A DNA stretch of 12,713 bases. It comes from Sulfurospirillaceae bacterium (GTDB lineage: Bacteria; Campylobacterota; Campylobacteria; Campylobacterales; Sulfurospirillaceae). The stretch's first letter is position 1, and each line of letters begins with the position of its first letter. Below are positions 7,016-12,713 of the stretch, piece after piece. Location of the stretch: positions 1 to 12,713 of the forward strand of contig JAQWCT010000053.1 in the NCBI GenBank assembly GCA_028705785.1, in the 5' to 3' direction. A model generated the notes under the pieces. That model saw only the letters and a program-made list of their open reading frames with translations, was not told the origin of the DNA and ran no database searches. Made by a program: the position numbers and the translations under genes.

Positions 7016-7621
7016 ATGGTACTAGAATATATGACTGATAATATGGATGTATTTGCAGAAAACTTTCAAGGAGTGAATCTGCATGGTTTAAAGATCGCAA
7101 AAGCGGAGTTCGATGACTGCACTTTTGTCTCATGCGATTTTAGTGAAACTTTTTTTTCCTCGTGTAAATTTACTAAATGCCGTTTTGAAAATTGTAACCT
7201 AAGTCTTGCAAAGCTAGCCAATACTAAAATGAGCGATGTTAAGTTTATATCGTGCAAAATAATCGGGATTGATTGGACAAAAGCAGATTGGCATAGCCTA
7301 CTCAATGCCGAGCCTCTGCACTTTCGTGATTGCATCCTTGATGATGGGAACTTTTTTGGTTTAACTTTAGAAAAAATGGTGATGAAAGAATGCCGAGTCA
7401 AAGAGGTCGATTTTCGCAATGCCATACTGAAAAAAGCTGATTTTAGTGGAAGTGATTTCAAGGGTACCTTATTCAACAATACCCATTTAGAAAATGCCAA
7501 TTTTATTGACGCACAAAACACGATGATTGATATACGGTTAAATCATCTTAAAGGCGCAATTTTTAGACGATTTGAGGCACTTTTTCTACTTGAATCAATG
7601 GGAATTGTACTTGTAGACTAG
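7016..7621 (+). CDS. Pentapeptide-repeat protein (right-handed quadrilateral beta-helix)
   Basis: The 201-residue protein consists of A(D/N)Lxx/xFxxC-type five-residue repeats in two tracts, about residues 17-85 and 101-167, split by a non-repeat segment holding two tryptophans (W87, W92). After the second tract comes a cap, IDIRLNHLKGAIF...LLESMGIVLVD, of the kind that ends soluble Qnr/MfpA-like members. In the first tract cysteines recur at exact five-residue steps (35, 40, 50, 55, 60, 80). No signal peptide or membrane helix is seen, so it is probably cytoplasmic. Some family members mimic DNA and bind gyrase, but nothing here proves that. The start at 7016 has only a weak AAGAAA upstream; ATG codons at 7031 and 7043 are alternatives. 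It is probably co-transcribed with the DUF350 gene 11 bp upstream. Confidence 0.88.
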   Translation: MVLEYMTDNMDVFAENFQGVNLHGLKIAKAEFDDCTFVSCDFSETFFSSCKFTKCRFENCNLSLAKLANTKMSDVKFISCKIIGIDWTKADWHSLLNAEPLHFRDCILDDGNFFGLTLEKMVMKECRVKEVDFRNAILKKADFSGSDFKGTLFNNTHLENANFIDAQNTMIDIRLNHLKGAIFRRFEALFLLESMGIVLVD

Positions 7622-7627
7622 ACGATA

Positions 7628-7653
7628 TAAAATCTTTACATGTAAAGATTTTA
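7628..7653. terminator. 26-bp perfect palindrome after the pentapeptide-repeat gene (possible terminator)
   Basis: Thirteen-base arms meet with no spacer around TACATGTA; the left half ends ATCTTTACA and the right half begins TGTAAAGAT. It begins seven bases past the stop codon. As RNA the outermost AU pairs give A-rich and U-rich flanks on both strands (GATTTTA), compatible with a weak bidirectional terminator, though a loop of about four bases would have to open at the centre. A protein-binding dyad is the alternative. Confidence 0.5.
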
Positions 7654-7657
7654 GCGA

Positions 7658-7685
7658 ATGAAGAGGCTACCCAAAGCCTCTTCAT
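7658..7685. terminator. Strong stem-loop between convergent genes (bidirectional terminator)
   Basis: ATGAAGAGGCT (7658-7668) pairs perfectly with AGCCTCTTCAT (7675-7685) around a six-base loop. It lies seven bases past the trpB stop codon (in trpB's direction) and 37 bases past the pentapeptide-repeat stop, so it is placed to end transcription from both sides. A run of Ts directly after the stem is missing on both strands; the U-rich edge of the neighbouring palindrome may serve for trpB transcripts. Confidence 0.65.
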
Positions 7686-7692
7686 ACTATGC

Positions 7693-8901
7693 TTACAAAT
7701 AATCCTCAGGCTTGTAATTTGCCACTACAAAATCAATATCTTTATCACCTCTGCCACTCAAATTCACCAAGATAGATTCATACGGCTTTTCTTTGGCTAA
7801 CTTCATCGCAAACGCTACAGCATGGGCACTCTCTAGGGCTGGGATAATGCCCTCATAATGGCTTAAATCATAAAAGGCTTGAATGGTTTCTGTGTCGTTG
7901 GCGATGCCGACTTTGGTTCTTGAAATGGAGTTAAGATAGGCGTGTTCTGGACCGACGGATGGATAGTCTAGTCCACTCGCGATGGAATGAACGGCGGCTG
8001 GTTCACCTTGGTCATTTTTGAGCATGATGGAGTTAAAACCATGTAAAATGCCCTCCGTACCATAGGTTAAACTTGCGGCATGTTCGCCTAATTTTGTGCC
8101 TTTTCCTCCGGGTTCTACGCCGTACATCTCGCAGGGGTCTTCGATAAATGCGGAGAAAAGTCCCATAGCATTACTTCCTCCACCCACACATGCGACCAAA
8201 TTATCGGGTAAATTGCCCGTCATCTCTAAAAACTGTTCTCTTGCTTCGATGCCTACAACACTTTGAAAGTCACGCACCATCATCGGAAATGGATGAGGCC
8301 CTACAACTGAGCCGATACAGTAGATGCTGTTTTCTGGGTCTTTAAGATAGGCTTCAAATGCTGAGTCCACTGCTTCTTTCAGTGTGCGTGCGCCAAAGCT
8401 TACAGGAACAACTTTTGCACCTAGAACACGCATTCTCACCACATTAGGATGCTCTTTTGCAATGTCCACTTCGCCCATGTGGATTTCACACTCTAGTCCA
8501 AAGTATGCAGCAGCCGTTGCAAGCGCTACACCATGTTGCCCTGCTCCAGTTTCAGCGATAAGCTTTTTCTTGCCTAAGTATTTGGCTAAAAGCGCTTCAC
8601 CCATGCAGTGGTTGAGCTTATGTGCGCCTGTATGGTTTAGGTCTTCTCTTTTGAGATAAATTCGTGCCCCTCCAACAAATTCGCTCAACCGTTTAGCATA
8701 ATACACAGGCGTAGGTCTTCCTTGATAGTGTTTACGAATATCACGGAGTTCACGGATAAAATTGTGTGAGTTACCAATCGTTAGATATGCCTCTTCTATC
8801 TTTTTAAACTGTTCAATGAGAACAGGGGGCAAAAAAGCTCCACCAAATTGTCCAAAATAGCCTTTGCTATCAGGAAATGCTCTTAAATAAGGTTTTTGCA
8901 T
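7693..8901 (-). CDS. trpB: Tryptophan synthase beta chain TrpB (stand-alone copy)
   Basis: TrpB is a PLP enzyme that condenses indole with L-serine to make L-tryptophan, normally in complex with TrpA. In this 402-residue version the PLP lysine is K95 in LNHTGAHKLNH, the catalytic glutamate E117 is in AETGAGQHG, the phosphate-binding loop GGGSN is at 240-244, LDYPSVGPEH is present with D312, E357 lies in IPALES, and S382 lies in NLSGRGDKD. All catalytic residues are therefore intact. The start chosen is ATG at 8901, eight bases after AAGGA; the ATG at 8910 directly abuts that site and would add three residues. Upstream are an extended -10 box and a leader stem-loop. No trpA or other trp gene is adjacent. 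HKLNHCMGEALLAK departs from the common HKINN segment, so this may be a second, specialised TrpB; tryptophan synthase beta activity itself is very likely. Confidence 0.94.
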   Translation of the reverse strand: MQKPYLRAFPDSKGYFGQFGGAFLPPVLIEQFKKIEEAYLTIGNSHNFIRELRDIRKHYQGRPTPVYYAKRLSEFVGGARIYLKREDLNHTGAHKLNHCMGEALLAKYLGKKKLIAETGAGQHGVALATAAAYFGLECEIHMGEVDIAKEHPNVVRMRVLGAKVVPVSFGARTLKEAVDSAFEAYLKDPENSIYCIGSVVGPHPFPMMVRDFQSVVGIEAREQFLEMTGNLPDNLVACVGGGSNAMGLFSAFIEDPCEMYGVEPGGKGTKLGEHAASLTYGTEGILHGFNSIMLKNDQGEPAAVHSIASGLDYPSVGPEHAYLNSISRTKVGIANDTETIQAFYDLSHYEGIIPALESAHAVAFAMKLAKEKPYESILVNLSGRGDKDIDFVVANYKPEDYL

Positions 8902-8918
8902 ATAAAACATCCTTTTTG

Positions 8919-8937
8919 AGTGCTTGAAAAAAGCACT
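8919..8937 (-). promoter_or_regulatory. Stem-loop at the 5' end of the trpB leader
   Basis: AGTGCTT and AAGCACT form perfect 7-bp arms around a five-base loop. With the minus-strand TATAAT at 8951-8946 the trpB RNA would start near 8939, placing this hairpin at the extreme 5' end and just before the AAAAAGGA ribosome-binding site. It could protect the message or affect translation. On the plus strand it is followed by seven Ts and so resembles an intrinsic terminator, but no plus-strand gene precedes it. No leader peptide with tryptophan codons is visible, so classical attenuation is unlikely. Confidence 0.45.
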
Positions 8938-8942
8938 TTTTT

Positions 8943-8955
8943 TGTATTATATCAC
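8943..8955. promoter_or_regulatory. Overlapping divergent -10 elements for trpB (minus) and glnD (plus)
   Basis: The minus strand reads TGA-TATAAT (8954-8946), a perfect extended -10 box for trpB. The plus strand of the same bases reads TG-TATTAT (8943-8950), a usable -10 box for glnD preceded by a T-run, as in many Campylobacterota promoters. Predicted starts are near 8939 (trpB) and 8957 (glnD). Both transcripts would then carry short leaders with good ribosome-binding sites. No experimental support is available from the sequence alone. Confidence 0.5.
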
Positions 8956-8979
8956 ACAACCTTTACAGGAGAAAAGAGA

Positions 8980-11505
8980 ATGGAAATTGAAGAACTCATA
9001 GAAGATTTAATTGATAAAAATGCCAGTGATTTTGAAATCTCAAAATTAATCAAAGAACATATTAAAAGCTATCTCTCCTCTTTAAATGAGATATTTATCG
9101 AAAATCAAGGCAAAGATTTTTTAGTCAAACACACCAAAAAAATTGACCAATTTATCACCATCATTTACAAATACACGCTTCGCAAGCACTTTGGTAACTA
9201 TATGCCTTTTGCCAATGCCATCCCTATCGTCCTTGTGGGAATGGGAAGTTATGGGAGAGAAGAGTTGTGTGTTTATTCTGACATTGACTTGATGGTCGTC
9301 TATAAAGCCGTTCCGGGGTATAACATCGAGCCTATGATTCAAGCGATGCTTTATTTGGCGTGGGACGCGGGGATGAAACTAGGACATCGTACGCACAAGC
9401 TCGAAGAATTACGCAATGCGAGTAATCAAGATTTAACTATTAAAACTGCTATGATGGAATCTCGCTTTTTGTGTGGCTCAAAACTTTTATGGATGGAAAC
9501 AGAGAGAGAACTCATCAAAATTCAAAAATGGAATAAAAAAAATGTTATCACGCAACTCTTAGAAGCCCATGCTGAGCGAAGAGAAAAGCATCCTATGAGT
9601 ATGGAACCTAATATCAAAGAGAGCGTCGGAGGACTAAGAGATGCCAATACGCTTTTTTGGATTTGCAAGATACTTTTTGGAAGTGCAAGGCTTCGTGATT
9701 TAGTACCTGAACTCATCGACGAAGAGGAATTTCGAGAGTTTCGAGTTGCTTTAGAATTTTTGTACCGCGTGCGTTCAGCCCTACACCTCAGCGCTAAAAA
9801 GAAACAAGATGTGCTCAATCTTGAGTTTATCCCCGATGTCTCTGAAAAATTGGGCTTTCAAGATAAACATCTTAAAAATGCCCAAATGCAACTCGCCTCT
9901 AAAACACTCTCTTGTATGCACACGATTGACATTACATGTAAGATATTTACCAAAAAACTCACCGCTTCTATTTTATGTGATATGTCGAGTATCGACAAGC
10001 TTCGCCAAGGGCGCATTGAAAAGGGTCTTTACAAAGTTGATAACCATATCATCGCTTCTTTTAAGAAGAAAAGCCCCTCATTGAGTACGGTGCTAGACCA
10101 ATTACAACAATTTGATGACCCAAAGATGACATTTGACATTAGCTATGTTAACTATATCATGCATTCAAAACACCCTTTGCATAATTCACAAAAAACCTAC
10201 AAGCAATTTAAAAACTTACTCCTCAATCCAAACCTCTACGCACTCTTTAGTCTTTTATATGAGGCGAGTCTTTTACAACAACTCATCAAACCTCTCAAAC
10301 CCATTTTACATCTTGCCCAATTTGATGGTTATCATAAATTTCCCGTTGATACGCACTCTTTGCACTCTTTGTATCACCTCGAAAATATCAAAGACCCTTT
10401 TATCAAATCACTTTTTGATGACCTATGCCCTGAGGGAAAAATGCTGATGAAATTGGTTGTTTTTATGCACGACATCGGAAAGGGACGAAAAGGAGACCAT
10501 AGTGAATTAGGCGCTAAAATATTTAAATCTTATGCCACAAAGCTCAAGTTTTCAGATGAAGCTATCAATACTGCAATAATACTCATCAAATACCATACGC
10601 TCATGAGTAACACTGCAAGCAGAGAAGATATCTATAATGAAAAAGTCGTCCTCTCTTTTATCTCAAAACTTCAAAGTCCACACATTCTCAAATTACTCTA
10701 TATTCTTACCTATGCAGATATGAACGCCGTCAATGACGCTATATATTCAGGTTTTAGTGCAAAATTGTTGCGAGAATTTTATAATTTTTCGATAGAAATG
10801 TTTAACAAAGAGGAGCTCATCGATGAAACAACAAGGCGCCTTAGAAGAGAAAATATCCTCAAAAAAAGCCCCGAATTCTTAGCCCTTCCTAAAGCACTCC
10901 AAAAAAAGACGCTCTCTATTCAGTCTAACTTCTTCTTTTTAAAACAAAAGTCTTATGAAATCATCCAAATCGTACAAGCGGCTGAGGAAACGCCAGAAAA
11001 TGACTATCGTTTTAAAATCACCAATGATTCACATCTGGGTATCACCGTGATAAGAGGACTTAGTTTCAACATTGGATACCTTTTGGGCAAACTCTCTTAT
11101 CTTGATTTAGCCCATATGAATATCTACAAACTCTTTGATGACAAGAAATACTTTCAAATTGATTTTAATGAAAAAGCCCACGAGAGTGATTTGCCTCTTA
11201 TTGAAGAACTCATCAATAATTCATTTGATATGAGTAAGAAAGTCACGCTTAAAAAGCCCATCATCCTTAAGGGTGAAATTGACATAGATTGCGAGCACTC
11301 AAAGTCTTATGCACTGATGCATATCAACACTAAAAACCAAAATGGACTGATGGCATATGTCATGAGTATCTTTGATGAACATGGCATTGACATCGCTATG
11401 GCGAAGATTCAGACTATCAAAAACCGCACGAGGAACTTACTCTTAATTGAAAAAACAGCCAATTTATGTAAGAATGACAAAAGTATTTTAGATTACCTTT
11501 CTTAA
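8980..11505 (+). CDS. glnD: GlnD, [protein-PII] uridylyltransferase / uridylyl-removing enzyme
   Basis: GlnD reads glutamine level and adds or removes UMP on PII proteins (GlnB/GlnK), setting nitrogen control. This 841-residue protein has the family's domains in order. The nucleotidyltransferase domain is at about 80-180, with GSYGREE and metal-binding D101 and D103 in SDIDLMV. The linker segment MEPNIKESVGGLRD is at about 208-221. The HD hydrolase domain is at about 455-600, with H459, the HD pair H497-D498 in HDIGKG, H507, H539 and D580. A C-terminal ACT domain covers about 776-825. The region where the first of the usual two ACT domains should be (about 684-735) is poorly conserved. The start at 8980 follows AGGAG by eight bases; an in-frame GTG at 8920 lies in the promoter region and was rejected. 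glmS follows after 12 bp. Confidence 0.9.
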   Translation: MEIEELIEDLIDKNASDFEISKLIKEHIKSYLSSLNEIFIENQGKDFLVKHTKKIDQFITIIYKYTLRKHFGNYMPFANAIPIVLVGMGSYGREELCVYSDIDLMVVYKAVPGYNIEPMIQAMLYLAWDAGMKLGHRTHKLEELRNASNQDLTIKTAMMESRFLCGSKLLWMETERELIKIQKWNKKNVITQLLEAHAERREKHPMSMEPNIKESVGGLRDANTLFWICKILFGSARLRDLVPELIDEEEFREFRVALEFLYRVRSALHLSAKKKQDVLNLEFIPDVSEKLGFQDKHLKNAQMQLASKTLSCMHTIDITCKIFTKKLTASILCDMSSIDKLRQGRIEKGLYKVDNHIIASFKKKSPSLSTVLDQLQQFDDPKMTFDISYVNYIMHSKHPLHNSQKTYKQFKNLLLNPNLYALFSLLYEASLLQQLIKPLKPILHLAQFDGYHKFPVDTHSLHSLYHLENIKDPFIKSLFDDLCPEGKMLMKLVVFMHDIGKGRKGDHSELGAKIFKSYATKLKFSDEAINTAIILIKYHTLMSNTASREDIYNEKVVLSFISKLQSPHILKLLYILTYADMNAVNDAIYSGFSAKLLREFYNFSIEMFNKEELIDETTRRLRRENILKKSPEFLALPKALQKKTLSIQSNFFFLKQKSYEIIQIVQAAEETPENDYRFKITNDSHLGITVIRGLSFNIGYLLGKLSYLDLAHMNIYKLFDDKKYFQIDFNEKAHESDLPLIEELINNSFDMSKKVTLKKPIILKGEIDIDCEHSKSYALMHINTKNQNGLMAYVMSIFDEHGIDIAMAKIQTIKNRTRNLLLIEKTANLCKNDKSILDYLS

Positions 11506-11517
11506 AAGGACACAAAA

Positions 11518-12713
11518 ATGTGCGGAATTGTCGGTTATATCGGAGTCAAAGAAAAACGAAATTTTTTGATTAATGGACTTCGAGAACTTGAATACCGAGG
11601 ATACGATTCAGCAGGGATTGCTGTTTTAAAAGATGGTGACATCTCCTCGTTTAAAGCCACAGGAAAACTCACACATTTAGATACCAAAACAGCTGATTTT
11701 ACTTCAAAAGGTTTTGGTGTAGGCATCGGACATACAAGGTGGGCAACGCATGGCAAACCAACCGAAGCCAATGCTCATCCACATTGGGGAGAATTTTCCT
11801 ATGTTATTCACAATGGCATCGTCGAAAACTATAAAGAAATTAAAGATGAACTTTTGCGTGATGGTGTGACTTTTTTAAGCCAAACAGATACCGAAGTCAT
11901 CGTGCATCTTTTTGAACGCTACATCAAAGAGGGTGAAACTTCGTTTAGTGCATTTGAAAAGACCATCGCCTCTTTGCATGGTGCTTATGCTATTTTGTTG
12001 ATTACTAAAAAAGAACCTGATGTTATCTTCTTTGCTAAAAATGCTGTTCCCCTCATCATCGGAAAAAGTACTGAAAATGAGGTCTATTTTAGTTCTTCCG
12101 ATGCGCCACTTATTGGATTTGCTAAAGAAGTTATCTATCTTGAAGATGGTCAATATGGCTGGGCAAAAGGTGAAAATATCACTCTTTTAAAAGATTTAGT
12201 CTCTCAATCACTTCAGTTTAAACTCCTCACACAAGATAAAACCTCTGCTCAAAAAGATGGCTATCGCTACTTTATGGAAAAAGAAATTTATGAGCAATCT
12301 GTTGTAGTGGGCGAAACTTTAATGGGACGCATTAAAGAAAATTCAATCGTACTTGATGAATTAAACCAAATCTCTTTTGACGCGATAGATGCGATTAAAA
12401 TCTGTGCGTGTGGCACGAGTTACCACGCAGCACTAAGTGCAAGTTATATGTTTGAACGCATTGCAAAAGTGCGTTGTAGTGTAGAAATAGCCAGTGAATT
12501 TCGCTATAAACAACCTTTATTAGACACCAAAACGCTCTTCATCGTTATCTCACAAAGTGGCGAGACGGCAGATACTTTAGAAGCTTTGAAGATGGCAAAA
12601 AACAGTGGCATGACCTCACTTGCTATTTGCAATGTGGACAACTCTTCGATCGTTCGCACTGCTGATTTTACCCTTCTTACAAGAGCAGGCATCGAAAAAG
12701 GTGGAGCAAGTAC
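11518..12713 (+). CDS. glmS: Glutamine-fructose-6-phosphate aminotransferase GlmS (partial, C-terminus outside window)
   Basis: GlmS makes glucosamine-6-phosphate from fructose-6-phosphate and glutamine, the first step toward UDP-GlcNAc for peptidoglycan and surface glycans. About 398 of roughly 600 residues are in the window. The N-terminal glutaminase domain (about 2-220) has the nucleophile C2 after the start Met, LRELEYRGYDSAGIAV, HTRWATHGKP (R74, W75, H78), HNG at 98-100 and D124 in TDTE. The first SIS sugar-isomerase domain starts near 285, with CGTSYHAAL at 298-306 and SQSGETADTLEAL at 345-357. The sequence ends in AGIEKGGAS, the loop before the usual STKAF. The start ATG has AAGGA seven bases upstream, and the 12-bp gap from glnD implies co-transcription. 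No glmS ribozyme-like leader could fit in that gap. Confidence 0.97.
   Translation, partial: MCGIVGYIGVKEKRNFLINGLRELEYRGYDSAGIAVLKDGDISSFKATGKLTHLDTKTADFTSKGFGVGIGHTRWATHGKPTEANAHPHWGEFSYVIHNGIVENYKEIKDELLRDGVTFLSQTDTEVIVHLFERYIKEGETSFSAFEKTIASLHGAYAILLITKKEPDVIFFAKNAVPLIIGKSTENEVYFSSSDAPLIGFAKEVIYLEDGQYGWAKGENITLLKDLVSQSLQFKLLTQDKTSAQKDGYRYFMEKEIYEQSVVVGETLMGRIKENSIVLDELNQISFDAIDAIKICACGTSYHAALSASYMFERIAKVRCSVEIASEFRYKQPLLDTKTLFIVISQSGETADTLEALKMAKNSGMTSLAICNVDNSSIVRTADFTLLTRAGIEKGGAS

Noticed and set aside
7066..7521. 151-residue open frame on the minus strand
   Set aside because: It lies opposite the pentapeptide-repeat gene; its length follows from the regular repeat codons on the other strand.
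7016..7621. Qnr-type quinolone-resistance protein
   Set aside because: The repeat pattern and C-terminal cap are shared by many pentapeptide-repeat proteins; no Qnr-specific loop or sequence identity can be claimed from reading alone.
2451..8937. A common operator shared by tctC (2451-2466) and trpB/glnD (8919-8937), since both contain AGCACT
   Set aside because: The half-sites point in opposite orders and the spacers differ (2 versus 5 bases), so they are not copies of one site.
8920..8979. In-frame GTG extension of glnD by 20 residues
   Set aside because: It would begin inside the hairpin and run through the predicted promoter; the ATG at 8980 has AGGAG at ideal spacing and fits the family's N-terminus.
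1..12713. CRISPR arrays, tRNA/rRNA genes, insertion sequences, prophage or toxin-antitoxin pairs
   Set aside because: No regularly spaced repeats, transposase or integrase motifs, tRNA-like cloverleafs or small paired toxin-like frames were seen on either strand.

Overview
This 12.7-kb window looks like a chromosomal segment of a Campylobacterota (epsilonproteobacterial) genome, most like Sulfurospirillum or a close relative. The evidence is an AT-rich but not extreme base composition, very tight gene packing, extended -10 promoters without clear -35 boxes, and the gene content: futalosine-pathway menaquinone synthesis (MqnE) next to a TctCBA carboxylate transporter, GlnD and GlmS. The genus is inferred from memory of protein style, not from a search. 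I see no mobile element, prophage, CRISPR array, tRNA or rRNA, and no gene-free stretch longer than 134 bp.

Left part (1-6505), all on the minus strand and read from right to left: mqnE, a purine permease of the AzgA/PbuG type, a Gpt-like purine phosphoribosyltransferase and a YnfM-like MFS exporter form a compact four-gene unit with gaps or overlaps of 17 bp or less. A 134-bp gap with two sets of inverted repeats follows, then tctC-tctB-tctA, joined by two ATGA overlaps; tctA runs off the left edge. The likeliest theme of the first unit is purine salvage placed beside the menaquinone enzyme whose product, aminofutalosine, later releases adenine.

Middle part (6506-7692): a small plus-strand pair, a DUF350/YjfL-like membrane protein and a pentapeptide-repeat protein, diverges from mqnE. 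It ends at a convergent junction holding a 26-bp perfect palindrome and a strong stem-loop.

Right part (7693-12713): trpB (minus) diverges from glnD-glmS (plus) across a 78-bp region. There one AT-rich segment can supply -10 boxes on both strands, and the trpB leader begins with a stem-loop. This TrpB stands alone, without trpA or other trp genes nearby, and its active-site lysine segment is variant. GlnD (PII uridylyltransferase and uridylyl-removing enzyme) sits 12 bp before glmS (glutamine-fructose-6-phosphate amidotransferase, cut by the right edge), which pairs a glutamine sensor with a major glutamine consumer.

Most of the window is ordinary core metabolism and transport. I found no convincing undescribed multi-gene system. 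The observations most worth following are the menaquinone/purine-salvage gene grouping, the bidirectional trpB/glnD promoter, the dyads in front of tctC, the stand-alone TrpB, and an apparent excess of the 8-mer TACATGTA.
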